Positions 16,701 through 25,832 of a stretch of 64,000 nucleotides of DNA are shown piece after piece. The stretch is from NCBI GenBank assembly GCA_029265315.1, contig JAJUJM010000010.1, positions 24,233 to 88,232 on the forward strand, written 5' to 3'. Positions within the stretch are counted from its first letter, which is position 1, and the number at the start of each line of letters is the position of its first letter. The translations under genes were made by a program, and so were the position numbers. The notes under the pieces are model-generated. The model worked only from the letters and a program-made list of their open reading frames with translations, searched no databases and was not told where the DNA came from. The stretch comes from Actinomycetota bacterium. Lineage in GTDB: Bacteria > Actinomycetota > Coriobacteriia > Anaerosomatales > PHET01.

Positions 16701-17633
16701 ATGCGTAAACTGGCCGTCATCGTCGCTCTCTCCGTCGCGTGCGTCATCGCACTTCCGGCGGTCTCGCAGGCAAAGCAGACCTGGAAATACCCCCTCTACA
16801 GCGTCGCGCACGCCAGCGACGGTCTAGGGCTCACGAACGGGTCTCTTTCGCTGCATCGTGTGTACAGCTCGCGTCACGCCATGCTTGACGTGTTCACGAT
16901 CTACGGCACCACCTACACATGGACGCGCCCAGCCGACGCGAGCTTCCTGATCCCTCCTTGGACTTCCGATTCCATAGTGTCGTGCGGCCAGTGCCACACC
17001 ACGATCTCCATGCTCGGCTCGACCCCGGCCAGCGGCTATCCCGGCGCATACGACACGCTCAGGCTCGCCGCGACCGCGAACGGCATGAGCGCGAATGACG
17101 TGATCTGCGCCAAGTGCCATGATCTCGTACAAGGCGCCACGTGGAGCAACTCCGTTCACGCCAGCACCAAACACCGCAACGCTTACGGCCGTTGCGTCTC
17201 CTGCCACCTGCAACTCCCGCATGGTGGCGGTCTGCCGCGATTGCTCGGGTACGCTCAGGACCCGTCACCTTACTCCACGGTGGCCACGGGGCTTGCCGGC
17301 ATCGCTCGCGGCAACTACACACCCACGTCGTGGCGCAAACGTGACTGCACGAGCGCCTGTCATTCGCAGTCGTTCACGTCATGGCCAAGCGGCGGTTCGG
17401 TGGCAGGTACCATACGCACGACATCCGGCGCTCCCCTCGCTGGTGCGACCGTCACGATCGTGTCGCAGACCGCCACGACCAACGCTTCCGGCGCCTACCG
17501 CATCGACAACGTCGGAGTCGGCTATGTGGTCGTCAGGATCGCGGCAAGCGGATACTCGGGCGGGTTCATCAACACGACGGTCACCGGCGGATCGGTGGCG
17601 ACGGTGGACGCCACGCTGACGCCCACGCCGTGA
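16701..17633 (+). CDS. Secreted multihaem c-type cytochrome with C-terminal carboxypeptidase-regulatory-like domain
   Basis: A 310-residue exported protein. A Sec signal peptide (positive MRKLAV, hydrophobic core, cleavage near AVSQA-KQ) precedes four haem sites: CGQCH (95-99), CAKCH (136-140), CVSCH (165-169) and CTSACH (216-221). The last has an extra residue between the cysteines. Residues about 233-308 form a carboxypeptidase-regulatory-like beta-sandwich (VAGTIRTTSGAPLAGATVTI, then NASGAYRIDNV), which may bind surface polymers. A strong GGAGGTGG site precedes the ATG. It stands alone on the plus strand between two minus-strand operons, with no partner cytochrome or reductase nearby. A role in extracytoplasmic electron transfer is inferred from the haems; the partners are unknown. 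Confidence 0.88.
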   Translation: MRKLAVIVALSVACVIALPAVSQAKQTWKYPLYSVAHASDGLGLTNGSLSLHRVYSSRHAMLDVFTIYGTTYTWTRPADASFLIPPWTSDSIVSCGQCHTTISMLGSTPASGYPGAYDTLRLAATANGMSANDVICAKCHDLVQGATWSNSVHASTKHRNAYGRCVSCHLQLPHGGGLPRLLGYAQDPSPYSTVATGLAGIARGNYTPTSWRKRDCTSACHSQSFTSWPSGGSVAGTIRTTSGAPLAGATVTIVSQTATTNASGAYRIDNVGVGYVVVRIAASGYSGGFINTTVTGGSVATVDATLTPTP

Positions 17634-17665
17634 CGCCGCGTCCGATCGGCTTGCCTTAGCGCGCC

Positions 17666-18319
17666 TCAGGGCAGTAGCGCCTGCAAGAGCGGATCGACCG
17701 TCCAGTCGAGATAGTAACCAAGCGGGCTGAAACCCGTCAGGGCGGGGATGCCCCACATCAGCAGCAGCAGGATGCCGAACGAGTACTGCTGTAGGCGGTA
17801 CCAACTCATGAGCTGTCGGTCGTTCAAGAAGACCGGGATGACGCTCGATCCGTCCAACGGCGGAATCGGTATCAGATTGAAGAACATCAGCACGAGGTTC
17901 GTGCGAACCAGCAGCGCCCCGATGAGCAGAAGCCATTGGGCGAGCGGGAAGCCACCGGTCTCCCATGCGACAGCGCCCCAGGCCATGCCTGCCCCCACGA
18001 GCGCGAGAGCCAGATTCGCCGCCGGGCCAGCGACCCCGGTGATCAGGTCGCCTTTGCGGACGTCCCTGAAGTACCGTGGGTTCACCGGCACCGGCTTCGC
18101 GTAACCGAAGATAGGACCCCCAGCAAGAGCCAACAGGATCGGCAGCAGCACCGTGCCGAACGGATCGATGTGCCGCAACGGATTCAATGACAGGCGTCCC
18201 GCTTCCTTGGCGGTGGGGTCGCCCAGTCGATACGCGGCGTAGCCGTGCATGTACTCGTGGAAGGTGATCGACGGAAGCAGGAGGGCGAGCCATACCAAGG
18301 TCTCGACGCCGAATCTCAC
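17666..18319 (-). CDS. Site-2 protease family membrane metalloprotease (M50)
   Basis: A 217-residue polytopic protein with the intramembrane zinc motif HEYMH (residues 21-25) and the downstream NLIPIPPLDGS segment that supplies the third metal ligand in this family. It is a short, PDZ-less type common in actinobacteria and clostridia; substrates are unknown. It overlaps the downstream end of the DHH/CBS fusion gene by 4 bases, so the two are probably translated together. It converges with the cytochrome gene, leaving only 32 bases between the stops and no obvious terminator hairpin. Confidence 0.9.
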   Translation of the reverse strand: MRFGVETLVWLALLLPSITFHEYMHGYAAYRLGDPTAKEAGRLSLNPLRHIDPFGTVLLPILLALAGGPIFGYAKPVPVNPRYFRDVRKGDLITGVAGPAANLALALVGAGMAWGAVAWETGGFPLAQWLLLIGALLVRTNLVLMFFNLIPIPPLDGSSVIPVFLNDRQLMSWYRLQQYSFGILLLLMWGIPALTGFSPLGYYLDWTVDPLLQALLP

Positions 18320-20949
18320 GCAGGGTCCTTTCCCGACTTCACCAGGCCCTCACGGAGCGCGAGCCTTCGCAGGTTTGCCAATTCGGCCTCACGCCCGACC
18401 ACCACGCCATCGAGCCGGTCGGCCCGAGCCCGAGCCAGTATAGCCGAGAAGGCCTCCGAGGGCTGGGCCCCCAGTGCGATGAGGTCAGACCCGCTCACTG
18501 CCGGTCGCAGTTGACGCACGACACTCACGTAGTGCTCGATTCGTTCACGCGCGAGTGAATCGCCCCTCGCCCACAGCAGGACGAGCGCTTCTGCGGAGAA
18601 TGGATCGAGAAGCGCTGCGAGCCGGGAGTTCCGCATCTTGCGCCGGTCCCGCAACCCACGCTCGGCACCAGCGGCGTGACTCAACTCCGTAGCGGCGCGA
18701 GCCTGTTCGCGACCGATACGCAGATGTCGAACCCAGCGGTCAGCTCCGTCACGCGTTCCGGACGATGACAGAGCGCCGACCAGAAGCACCCGGCGGTCAA
18801 CGTGGACTCCACCAGTCTCCATCAGACGCCCCATACCGGCGAGAGCTTCTTCCACCGCATAGCAAGCGGCCGAGCAACTCCCACCGACCGGCAGCAGCTC
18901 CTCGCAGGCGCCAATCTCATCCAGGCGCCTGAGCACCGCTACCGGATCGTTCTCCTGCAAGATGTCGTAGAGCTCCTCACGGATGCGTGCACCCGAGACC
19001 TCGGCCAACAGACCGAGTGAGACCGCCTGACGGGCATAGTCCTCCGTCGCCCGGTCCATCACGAAGCCGTACCGCACCTCGAAGCGGGCGGCACGCAGCA
19101 CCCGGGTCGGGTCTTCGACGAACGACATCCCATGCAACACCCTCACGACACCGTGGGCCAGGTCGTCGAGTCCGCCATAAGGGTCCATGATCTCGCCGAA
19201 GCACGTCGGGTCAAGGCACGCCGCCATGGCGTTGATGGTGAAATCGCGCCTGAACAGGTCCTGGCGCAGCGTCGAGCGCTCGACGGTGGGCAGTGCGGCG
19301 GGGCGCGCGTAGTACTCTGCGCGACTGCTGGCCACGTCGACATGAAAAGACCGCCCGATCGTCACGACCGCGGTGCCGAAACGTCGGTGCACCTTCACTC
19401 GACCTTTGAGCTCATCCGCGAGCCTCAAGCCGAACGCGACTCCGTCGCCCTCCACCACCACATCGATGTCGAGATTCTCGCGACCCAGCAACATGTCCCG
19501 AACGAACCCGCCTACCACGTGTGCGCGTACCGCGGAATCCGAAGCGTGTCGCCCGATTCGGTACAGCACCTCACGAACGTCGTCAGGGAGCACCCGCTCG
19601 ACACCGTCCCGGAAACGTCGCGCCGCCTCAGGACGTGAGGACGGCGCCCCTCTCTCGAGGTACGAGTCGCCATGCTCCACGCGCAGGACGTCCTTACGCG
19701 TCACGATTCCCACGAGCTGCCCATCGCTCACCACCGGCACGCGCCCGATGCCCCGCCGAGCCAGCATCCGCTCCACATCGGAAAGCTCGACGTCCGGGGA
19801 GACCGTCACGACGTCACGACCCATGAATCCCTTGACCGGCGCGTGGGCGAGATCGTGGCGGACCGCTTTGTCGACGTCTTTTCGGGTGATGACGCCTGCG
19901 AGTCGTCCTTCTGAGAGGACCGGAAGTCCTCCGTGGCCCCAACGCGCCATGAGTTCTCGCGCCTCACCCATCGTGACGTCAGGACCGATGGTGCGCACAG
20001 GGGAACTCATGACGTCGATGACCCTGAGCGGGGGTTTCACCGTGCGCTCCAGAGCCTCACGGACTCGAACGAGCGCCTCTTCGACGGAGAGAGACCGGAA
20101 CCCGGCGGACGCCGCTTGAGCGTGTCCTCCGCCGCCGAGGAGCGCCATCACCTCTCCGACGTCGACTTCGGCGAGACGTGAGCGCGCCACCACCTGCGTT
20201 CGCTCGGGCATCCGTATGACTCCGATCGCCACCCGGTGCCCCATGTCCTCAACCACGTAGTGCGTCAGGACACCGGCGCTGTCGACGTATTCGTCTGACA
20301 CGGCCGTTCCGACGGCTATCCTCTGGCCGTTGATGGTCCAGATCTCCAGCGTGGATTCCAGCTGCTCGAGCAGTTGCTTCTGCCGGGAGTCGAGGGTCCG
20401 TGTCAGGAACCGGTTCAGAACCTCCATGTCAGCGCCATGTGCCATGAGCCACGCCGCGGCATCAGCATCGAGCGCGGTCGTTCCCGGATAGGTCAGTGAG
20501 CCGGTGTCCTCATGTATCCCCAACAGGTACAGCGACGCCTCGAGCACGGTCGGCACGATGCCGCGTTCACGAAGCTCTCGCACAAGGATGGTCGTCGTAG
20601 CACCACACTCGATGCTGTGGTCCTCCTCGACGACGAGGTCTCCTTCCTGTGGGCGATGGTGATCATAGATGACCACATCGACACCGGGACGGAGCACGAC
20701 CGCGCCCAACTCCCCGATCCTGCGGGGGTCACGCGTGTCCACCATCACAACGGAATCAACCTCAGCCAGGTCCAAGCCCTTCAGGTCGACGAACCTCACG
20801 AAGTCCTCGTGCAGATTGTGGAACTCGCGCACGTTGGAGTTCTGCGAGCCGAGAAAGACGCCGAGCGCACCGTCGAGCAAGCGGGTGGCAGCGACCGTGG
20901 AGGCGTACGCGTCGAAATCGGGGTTCGCATGTCCGACGACGATGCGCAC
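18316..20949 (-). CDS. DHH phosphoesterase / CBS pair / tRNA nucleotidyltransferase fusion
   Basis: An 877-residue multidomain protein. Residues 1-300 are a DHH/DHHA1 phosphoesterase (GHANPDFDA, VDTRDP, YDHHRP, GGGGHAQAASAG). Residues about 310-430 hold two CBS domains (VIDVMSSPVRTIGPDV and FMGRDVVTVSPDV). From about 480 to the end is a class II poly(A) polymerase / CCA-adding-type head and body, with GGFVRDMLLG and a DID metal motif. This architecture is known from Aquifex and deltaproteobacteria and is usually annotated as a CBS-domain tRNA nucleotidyltransferase, often part of split A-adding/CC-adding systems. It probably works on tRNA 3' ends; the role of the DHH part is not settled. It lies 15 bases after deoA. 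Confidence 0.9.
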   Translation of the reverse strand: MRIVVGHANPDFDAYASTVAATRLLDGALGVFLGSQNSNVREFHNLHEDFVRFVDLKGLDLAEVDSVVMVDTRDPRRIGELGAVVLRPGVDVVIYDHHRPQEGDLVVEEDHSIECGATTTILVRELRERGIVPTVLEASLYLLGIHEDTGSLTYPGTTALDADAAAWLMAHGADMEVLNRFLTRTLDSRQKQLLEQLESTLEIWTINGQRIAVGTAVSDEYVDSAGVLTHYVVEDMGHRVAIGVIRMPERTQVVARSRLAEVDVGEVMALLGGGGHAQAASAGFRSLSVEEALVRVREALERTVKPPLRVIDVMSSPVRTIGPDVTMGEARELMARWGHGGLPVLSEGRLAGVITRKDVDKAVRHDLAHAPVKGFMGRDVVTVSPDVELSDVERMLARRGIGRVPVVSDGQLVGIVTRKDVLRVEHGDSYLERGAPSSRPEAARRFRDGVERVLPDDVREVLYRIGRHASDSAVRAHVVGGFVRDMLLGRENLDIDVVVEGDGVAFGLRLADELKGRVKVHRRFGTAVVTIGRSFHVDVASSRAEYYARPAALPTVERSTLRQDLFRRDFTINAMAACLDPTCFGEIMDPYGGLDDLAHGVVRVLHGMSFVEDPTRVLRAARFEVRYGFVMDRATEDYARQAVSLGLLAEVSGARIREELYDILQENDPVAVLRRLDEIGACEELLPVGGSCSAACYAVEEALAGMGRLMETGGVHVDRRVLLVGALSSSGTRDGADRWVRHLRIGREQARAATELSHAAGAERGLRDRRKMRNSRLAALLDPFSAEALVLLWARGDSLARERIEHYVSVVRQLRPAVSGSDLIALGAQPSEAFSAILARARADRLDGVVVGREAELANLRRLALREGLVKSGKDPA

Positions 20950-20964
20950 GTCAGCGTCTTCTCC

Positions 20965-22272
20965 TCAGTCGTAGAACAGCGGCGGCGATAAGACGGGTCC
21001 CCCCGCGTAGCGGATGGCCCTGGTGAGACATTCTTCGGCGGCATCCAAGCGATCGGCGGTGGCGCCATGAAGGGTGGCCACGCGGTGCCCCTTCTCGACG
21101 CGATCTCCAGTTCGGACCGCGAGGACCAACCCTGCGCCTGGGTCGATGCTCTCGTCAAGTGTGCGCCGCCCTGCCCCCGCGAGCATGGCAGCTCGTCCGA
21201 CTTCGGCGGCTTCGAAGCCAGCGATGTATCCGTCGCGCTCAGCCAGCACCTCGCGGGTCATGGCAGCTCTTGGAAGCAGTGACGGGTCATCCACCACCGC
21301 CGGGTCCCCTCCTTGGGCAGCGAACCAACGGCGCATCGCCTCCAAGGCCGCCCCGGACGAAAGCGCCTCGTCCACCATCGCAGCCGCATCATCGAGCTCG
21401 CTCGCCTTTCCAGCCATCACGAGCAGACGAGCAGCCGACATCCGGGCGACCTCCCGTAGCGCGTGAGAAGCGGACTGTCCGGACAGCAGCCGGATGGCCT
21501 CTGCGACCTCGAGGGCGTTGCCAACGGCCATCCCGAGTGGCTGGTTCATGTCGGTGAGCTCACAGGCGACATCGCGACCAAGAGCGTGGCCCACCCGCAC
21601 CAACTCGGCAGCAAGGGCACGGGCCTGCTCGAGAGTTCGCATGAAAGCACCGGAGCCGACCTTGACGTCGATGAGGATCGCATCGGCCCCGCCCGCGACC
21701 TTCTTCGAGATGATGGAGGCGACGATGAGCGGTATGGACGGGACCGTCGCGGTCACATCCCTGAGCGCGTACATCTTCTTGTCCGCTGGATCGATCTCGG
21801 GCGTCTGTGCGACCACGGCTACTCCGACGTCCCTGACACATGCGATGAACTCATCAGCGGAAAGTTCGACCCGGAATCCCGGGATGGACTCCAGCTTGTC
21901 CAGGGTTCCCCCGGTATGGCCCAGGCCACGGCCGCTCATCTTCGCGACCGGCACGCCGCAGGCGGCGACGAGAGGGGCGATCACGAGGGTCGCGGTGTCA
22001 GCGACTCCCCCGGTCGAGTGTTTGTCCACCTTCACGCCGGGAATCGCGGACAGGTCCACCACGCGACCGGAACGCACCATCGCGTCCGTGAGCCAGACCG
22101 TCTCGTCAGCATCCAGACCATTGAGATACGCCGCCATGAGCCAAGCGCTCATCTGGTAGTCAGGCACATCGCCGGAAGCGAACCCGAGAACCAGTTGGTC
22201 GATCTCGGCCGGCGTGTGAGAACCACCGTCGCGCTTGATTTCGATCAGCCGCTCGATGGTGGGCGCGGTCAT
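20965..22272 (-). CDS. deoA: Thymidine / pyrimidine-nucleoside phosphorylase
   Basis: Splits thymidine (and possibly uridine) into base and (deoxy)ribose-1-phosphate for salvage. The 435-residue protein shows SAWLMAAYLNGL, DKHSTGGVADT, SGRGLGHTGGTLDKLE and the conserved lysine-rich KKVAGGADAILIDVKVGSGAF. A PYNP C-terminal domain follows. The ATG at 22272 overlaps the deoB stop as ATGA, which fixes the start against a longer open frame. Together with deoB it forms a deoxyribonucleoside catabolic pair. Confidence 0.94.
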   Translation of the reverse strand: MTAPTIERLIEIKRDGGSHTPAEIDQLVLGFASGDVPDYQMSAWLMAAYLNGLDADETVWLTDAMVRSGRVVDLSAIPGVKVDKHSTGGVADTATLVIAPLVAACGVPVAKMSGRGLGHTGGTLDKLESIPGFRVELSADEFIACVRDVGVAVVAQTPEIDPADKKMYALRDVTATVPSIPLIVASIISKKVAGGADAILIDVKVGSGAFMRTLEQARALAAELVRVGHALGRDVACELTDMNQPLGMAVGNALEVAEAIRLLSGQSASHALREVARMSAARLLVMAGKASELDDAAAMVDEALSSGAALEAMRRWFAAQGGDPAVVDDPSLLPRAAMTREVLAERDGYIAGFEAAEVGRAAMLAGAGRRTLDESIDPGAGLVLAVRTGDRVEKGHRVATLHGATADRLDAAEECLTRAIRYAGGPVLSPPLFYD

Positions 22273-23459
22273 GCCGCACGCACCTCTTCCAAGAAGCTCG
22301 TGCCACGACCGCACGTCCCCGCGAGCCCGTAGAAGTCCAGCACGGTCTCACCGATGTCGGCGAAGGTCACCCGGGTGCCCAGGTCCACTCCGGATTCAAC
22401 ACCCTTGACGTAGGCGATGAGCGGTGTGTACTCGCGCGAGTGGTCCGTCGATTCCGTGGTCGGGTCGCAGCCGTGGTCCGCGGTGACGATGAGCAGGTCC
22501 CCCTCGATCATCACTTCGAGCAGCTCTGGGATACGTGCATCGACCGCCTCCAGGCCCCGCGCATACCCTTCCACGTCGTTGCGGTGACCCCAGATCATGT
22601 CGAAATCGACCAGATTCGCAAAGACGAACCCATTGTCCGACTCGTCGCGCACCCGAGCGACCAGGTTGTCGAACCCGTGCATGTTGTTCTCTGAGTGCGG
22701 CGACTCGCAGATGCCCCTCCATGCGAAGATCTCACCGATCTTGCCTATCCCGTAGCTCTTGATGCCGACGTCCGACAGCCTGTCGAGCACCGTCGGCTCG
22801 GGTGGCGCCAACGCGAAGTCGCGACGCCGGTGAGTACGCTGGTACACGCCGTCGACCGGGCCTATGAACGGCCTTGCGATGATTCTGCCGACCGCGTGCT
22901 CGCCGACGCACACGCGTGAGCGGGCGATCGAGCACAACTCATAGAGCCGCTCCACCGGAATGACGTCCTCATGTGCCGCCACCTGGAACACGCTGTCGGC
23001 ACTCGTGTACACGATCGGCCTGCCGGTCGCGACATGTTCGTCGCCTAGGTCCTGGATGATCACAGTGCCACTCGCGGGGCGGTTGCCGAGCCAGCCCAGT
23101 CCGGTCTCCCGTTCCCATGCCTCCATGACAGAGGGCGGAAACCCGTCCGGATATGTCGGGAACGGACGCTCGAGGCGCATTCCCATCATCTCCCAGTGAC
23201 CGGTGGTGGTGTCTTTTCCGGCGGACGCTTCTCGATTCCGGCCCCACGAGGCCCGTGGGCGAGGCTCTGCGGCAACGCCGACGATCGCGGTGATGTTGCC
23301 GAGCCCCATCGCACCGAGGTTTGGCATGGACAATCCGCCGACAGCTCGGGCGACGTTACCGAGCGTGTTCGAACCGACATCACCGTACGCGGCCGCATCG
23401 GGCAGCTCTCCGACCCCCACGCTGTCCAATACGAGAACGATGGCACGAGGAGCTCTCAT
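22269..23459 (-). CDS. deoB: Phosphopentomutase
   Basis: Interconverts (deoxy)ribose-1-phosphate and -5-phosphate. The 396-residue alkaline-phosphatase-superfamily enzyme has the metal-binding LVLDSVGVGELPDA at the N-terminus, SAGKDTTTGHWE with the phosphorylated threonine, and TADHGCDPT and DHSREYTP near the C-terminus. It starts 2 bases after the stop of the upstream PilB/GspE-type gene and overlaps deoA by 4 bases. Confidence 0.96.
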   Translation of the reverse strand: MRAPRAIVLVLDSVGVGELPDAAAYGDVGSNTLGNVARAVGGLSMPNLGAMGLGNITAIVGVAAEPRPRASWGRNREASAGKDTTTGHWEMMGMRLERPFPTYPDGFPPSVMEAWERETGLGWLGNRPASGTVIIQDLGDEHVATGRPIVYTSADSVFQVAAHEDVIPVERLYELCSIARSRVCVGEHAVGRIIARPFIGPVDGVYQRTHRRRDFALAPPEPTVLDRLSDVGIKSYGIGKIGEIFAWRGICESPHSENNMHGFDNLVARVRDESDNGFVFANLVDFDMIWGHRNDVEGYARGLEAVDARIPELLEVMIEGDLLIVTADHGCDPTTESTDHSREYTPLIAYVKGVESGVDLGTRVTFADIGETVLDFYGLAGTCGRGTSFLEEVRAA

Positions 23460-23461
23460 CG

Positions 23462-25138
23462 TCAGACCACTACCCGGTTCACCTCGTCAAGGCTGGTGAG
23501 ACCCAGTGCTGCCTTGTCGAGCGCATCACGGCGCAGCGTCTTCATCCCGTGTCCGATCGCCGCCTCCCGCAGCTCCGCCGCCGATGCGTCTCGCAAGAAC
23601 AGCGAATGGAGTTCATGGGTGAATTCCATCACTTCGAAGACACCTATGCGCCCGTGGTAGCCCGTCATACCGCACTGCTCGCAGCCCACAGGTCCGTAAA
23701 GCGTCAAACCGGCCAACTCGTTGTTGTCGAAACCAGACGCCTCGAGGACAGCAGGGTCGATCTCAGCGGGTGTCTTGCACGCCGGACACAATCTGCGTAG
23801 TAGCCGCTGTGCCACAGCGCCAAGCAGTCCGGACGCGGTGATGTAGGACGGCACCCCCATGTCCGTCAATCGGGTGAGAGCGGACGGCGCATCATTGGTG
23901 TGGATCGACGTGAGCACGAGGTGCCCGGTGAGCGCAGCACGGACCGCGGTCTCAGCGGTCTCGGGGTCCCGCACCTCGCCGACCATCACGACGTCGGGGT
24001 CCGAGCGCAGTATCGTCCGGAGCCCAGCCGCGAAAGTGAGGTTGACGCGAGGGTTGACTGCCACCTGCGTGATCCCCGACATCGTGTACTCGATCGGGTC
24101 TTCGACCGTGATCACCTTGCGCCCCGGATCATTGATGGCGCTCAACAGCGCGTACAGAGTCGTGGACTTGCCCGATCCGGTGGGTCCGGCGACGAAGAGT
24201 GCACCGTACGGCTTTCGCAGTAACCGCATGACCAGCTCAAGGTCATCAGCGGTCAGCCCGATCTCCTCAACTGGCCGGAACGCGACCTCGGCATCGAGAA
24301 TGCGCAGCGTGATGGCCTCGCCCAAGGGAGTCGGTAAGGTGGCGACCCGCAAGTCGAGGGGCCTGTCGGCCACCCGTACCGAGATCCTGCCGTCCTGGGG
24401 TCGTCTGCGCTCGGTGATGTCGAGGTCCGCCATGACCTTGACCCGCGAGAGGAGCTCGGCCTGGGACGTCTTAGGCAACCCTGCAGCCTCACGCAGGACT
24501 CCATCGATGCGGTACCGCACCCTCACCCCGTCCGAATCGGGTTCGAAATGTATGTCGCTCGCCCTCTCCAGCACGGCCTCCCTGATGATCTGGTTGACCA
24601 CGCGGACCACAGCGACCCCGGAGTCCTCCTCCGGCTCCTCAGTGGTCTCGCTCGCCTCGCTCTCTGAGGCACGCTCGGAGAGTTCCAGCTCCTGGAAGAC
24701 GTCGGCGCCGGCCACGTACTTCTCGATGGCCATGCGGACCTGTGTCGCAGCGGCGACGACAGGGACTATCCGGAAACCCGACATCAGCTGGGCGTCGTCT
24801 ATGGCCTCGATGTCGAGTGGGTCAGCCATCGCGACCTTGAGCGTGTCGCCCTCCTGAGCGATGGGGATCATCGCGTGGCGCCGGCAGATCCTCAAAGGCA
24901 GTACAGCAGCGGCTATGCGATCGACCGGGTAGGTGGCGAGGTTGACATGTTCGAGCCCTTTCTGCTCTGCCAGTGCCTGCGCGATCTGCTCTTCATCGAG
25001 AAGCCCCTCGTGTACGAGGAGCTCGCCGATCTTGCCGTTGTAGTGCTCCTGAGCGAGCAGAGCTGACCCCAACTCCTCGGTGGTCAGAAGCCCGGCGGCC
25101 ACCAGGATCTCGCCCAGACGCTCACGTGTGTAACTCAT
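23462..25138 (-). CDS. Type IV pilus / type II secretion assembly ATPase (PilB/GspE family)
   Basis: A 558-residue AAA-type secretion ATPase. The N-terminal MshEN/T2SSE domain (LGEILVAAGLLTTEEL) is followed by the ATPase core with Walker A GPTGSGKSTTL, an Asp box (TVEDPIEY) and Walker B (DVVMVGEVRDPETAETA). A tetracysteine zinc site, CPAC and CEQC, lies near residues 455-490. All motifs for activity are present. No other pilus or secretion gene lies in the window. The gene is tightly joined to deoB, 2 bases away, so it appears to be an orphan ATPase riding in a nucleoside-salvage operon. Confidence 0.93.
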   Translation of the reverse strand: MSYTRERLGEILVAAGLLTTEELGSALLAQEHYNGKIGELLVHEGLLDEEQIAQALAEQKGLEHVNLATYPVDRIAAAVLPLRICRRHAMIPIAQEGDTLKVAMADPLDIEAIDDAQLMSGFRIVPVVAAATQVRMAIEKYVAGADVFQELELSERASESEASETTEEPEEDSGVAVVRVVNQIIREAVLERASDIHFEPDSDGVRVRYRIDGVLREAAGLPKTSQAELLSRVKVMADLDITERRRPQDGRISVRVADRPLDLRVATLPTPLGEAITLRILDAEVAFRPVEEIGLTADDLELVMRLLRKPYGALFVAGPTGSGKSTTLYALLSAINDPGRKVITVEDPIEYTMSGITQVAVNPRVNLTFAAGLRTILRSDPDVVMVGEVRDPETAETAVRAALTGHLVLTSIHTNDAPSALTRLTDMGVPSYITASGLLGAVAQRLLRRLCPACKTPAEIDPAVLEASGFDNNELAGLTLYGPVGCEQCGMTGYHGRIGVFEVMEFTHELHSLFLRDASAAELREAAIGHGMKTLRRDALDKAALGLTSLDEVNRVVV

Positions 25139-25187
25139 CGACGGTCTCCCACCTCATCGCACGCGGCCATTCGTCCGGCCGACGGCT

Positions 25188-25472
25188 TCAGTCCCGGGTC
25201 CTCGCCATGCTGAGCACCCACTCGAACAGCAGAAGCCCGCCGATGGTGACGGCCGCGTTCACGTCGAACACTCCTCCGTAGGGCGTCTTGATCGCCGCGA
25301 TTCCCAGCGGCAGCGTCACCACATCGGTGAGCGTTGAGATGACCTCGCCCCACTGGGTCGACGAGAGCGCGCCGAAGAAGAGGACGACCATACGGACGGT
25401 GAGCGCGATCGCGACGATGATCAACAGGTCCATGAGGATCGTCAGAACGATGCGTACGGGTCGTCCAGGCAC
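25188..25472 (-). CDS. Small YggT-like membrane protein
   Basis: A 94-residue protein with two or three hydrophobic segments (IVLTILMDLLIIVAIALTV near the N-terminus; AAVTIGGLLLFEWVLSM near the C-terminus) and a central TDVVTLPLGI...TPYGGVFD stretch. This resembles the loop of YggT-family proteins. YggT function is poorly defined; some members sit next to cell-division genes. The gap to the ATPase gene is 49 bases. Assignment rests on layout and a weak motif, so hypothetical membrane protein is the safe alternative. Confidence 0.6.
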   Translation of the reverse strand: MPGRPVRIVLTILMDLLIIVAIALTVRMVVLFFGALSSTQWGEVISTLTDVVTLPLGIAAIKTPYGGVFDVNAAVTIGGLLLFEWVLSMARTRD

Positions 25473-25573
25473 GATGATGTCCCTCCTGATCGCGACGGGT
25501 GGACTCCGGTTAGAGACTACCCGCGATTATCAGCGGAACAACATGCCTGCGCCAGAGCAGACGAGAAGAAGCG

Positions 25574-25831
25574 TCACCGCAGGTTGTCGCAGACGATCCT
25601 TGAGATCATCTTGGAGGCGACGTCGTGGCAGTCCGGGCCGCCGGCCTCGAGCCTGGTGCGAGCCTCGGCGATCCGGTCGGTCCTCACGTCAGGAGCGTGC
25701 TCGACCACCTCAAGCACCTTGGCCATGAGTTCCGGCGAGACCGTACGGGTGGCCACGGACCGTCTTGCGGGAGCACCCGCCTGGTAGCGTGCAGCGAGTC
25801 GGGCCTGTTCGTCGGAGATGATCATGTGCAC
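25574..25831 (-). CDS. FlgM-like anti-sigma factor domain protein (tentative)
   Basis: An 85-residue cytoplasmic protein. The C-terminal half (VRTDRIAEARTRLEAGG, then VASKMISRIV) follows the FlgM pattern of a charged helix, a short turn with glycines, and a second amphipathic helix. FlgM proteins hold the flagellar sigma-28 factor inactive. No flagellar or sigma factor gene is in the window. The start is GTG at 25831 or ATG at 25825, and neither has a recognisable ribosome-binding site. A sigma-28-like element lies directly upstream. The family call is moderate; a generic small helical protein is possible. Confidence 0.5.
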   Translation of the reverse strand: MHMIISDEQARLAARYQAGAPARRSVATRTVSPELMAKVLEVVEHAPDVRTDRIAEARTRLEAGGPDCHDVASKMISRIVCDNLR

Positions 25832-25832
25832 G

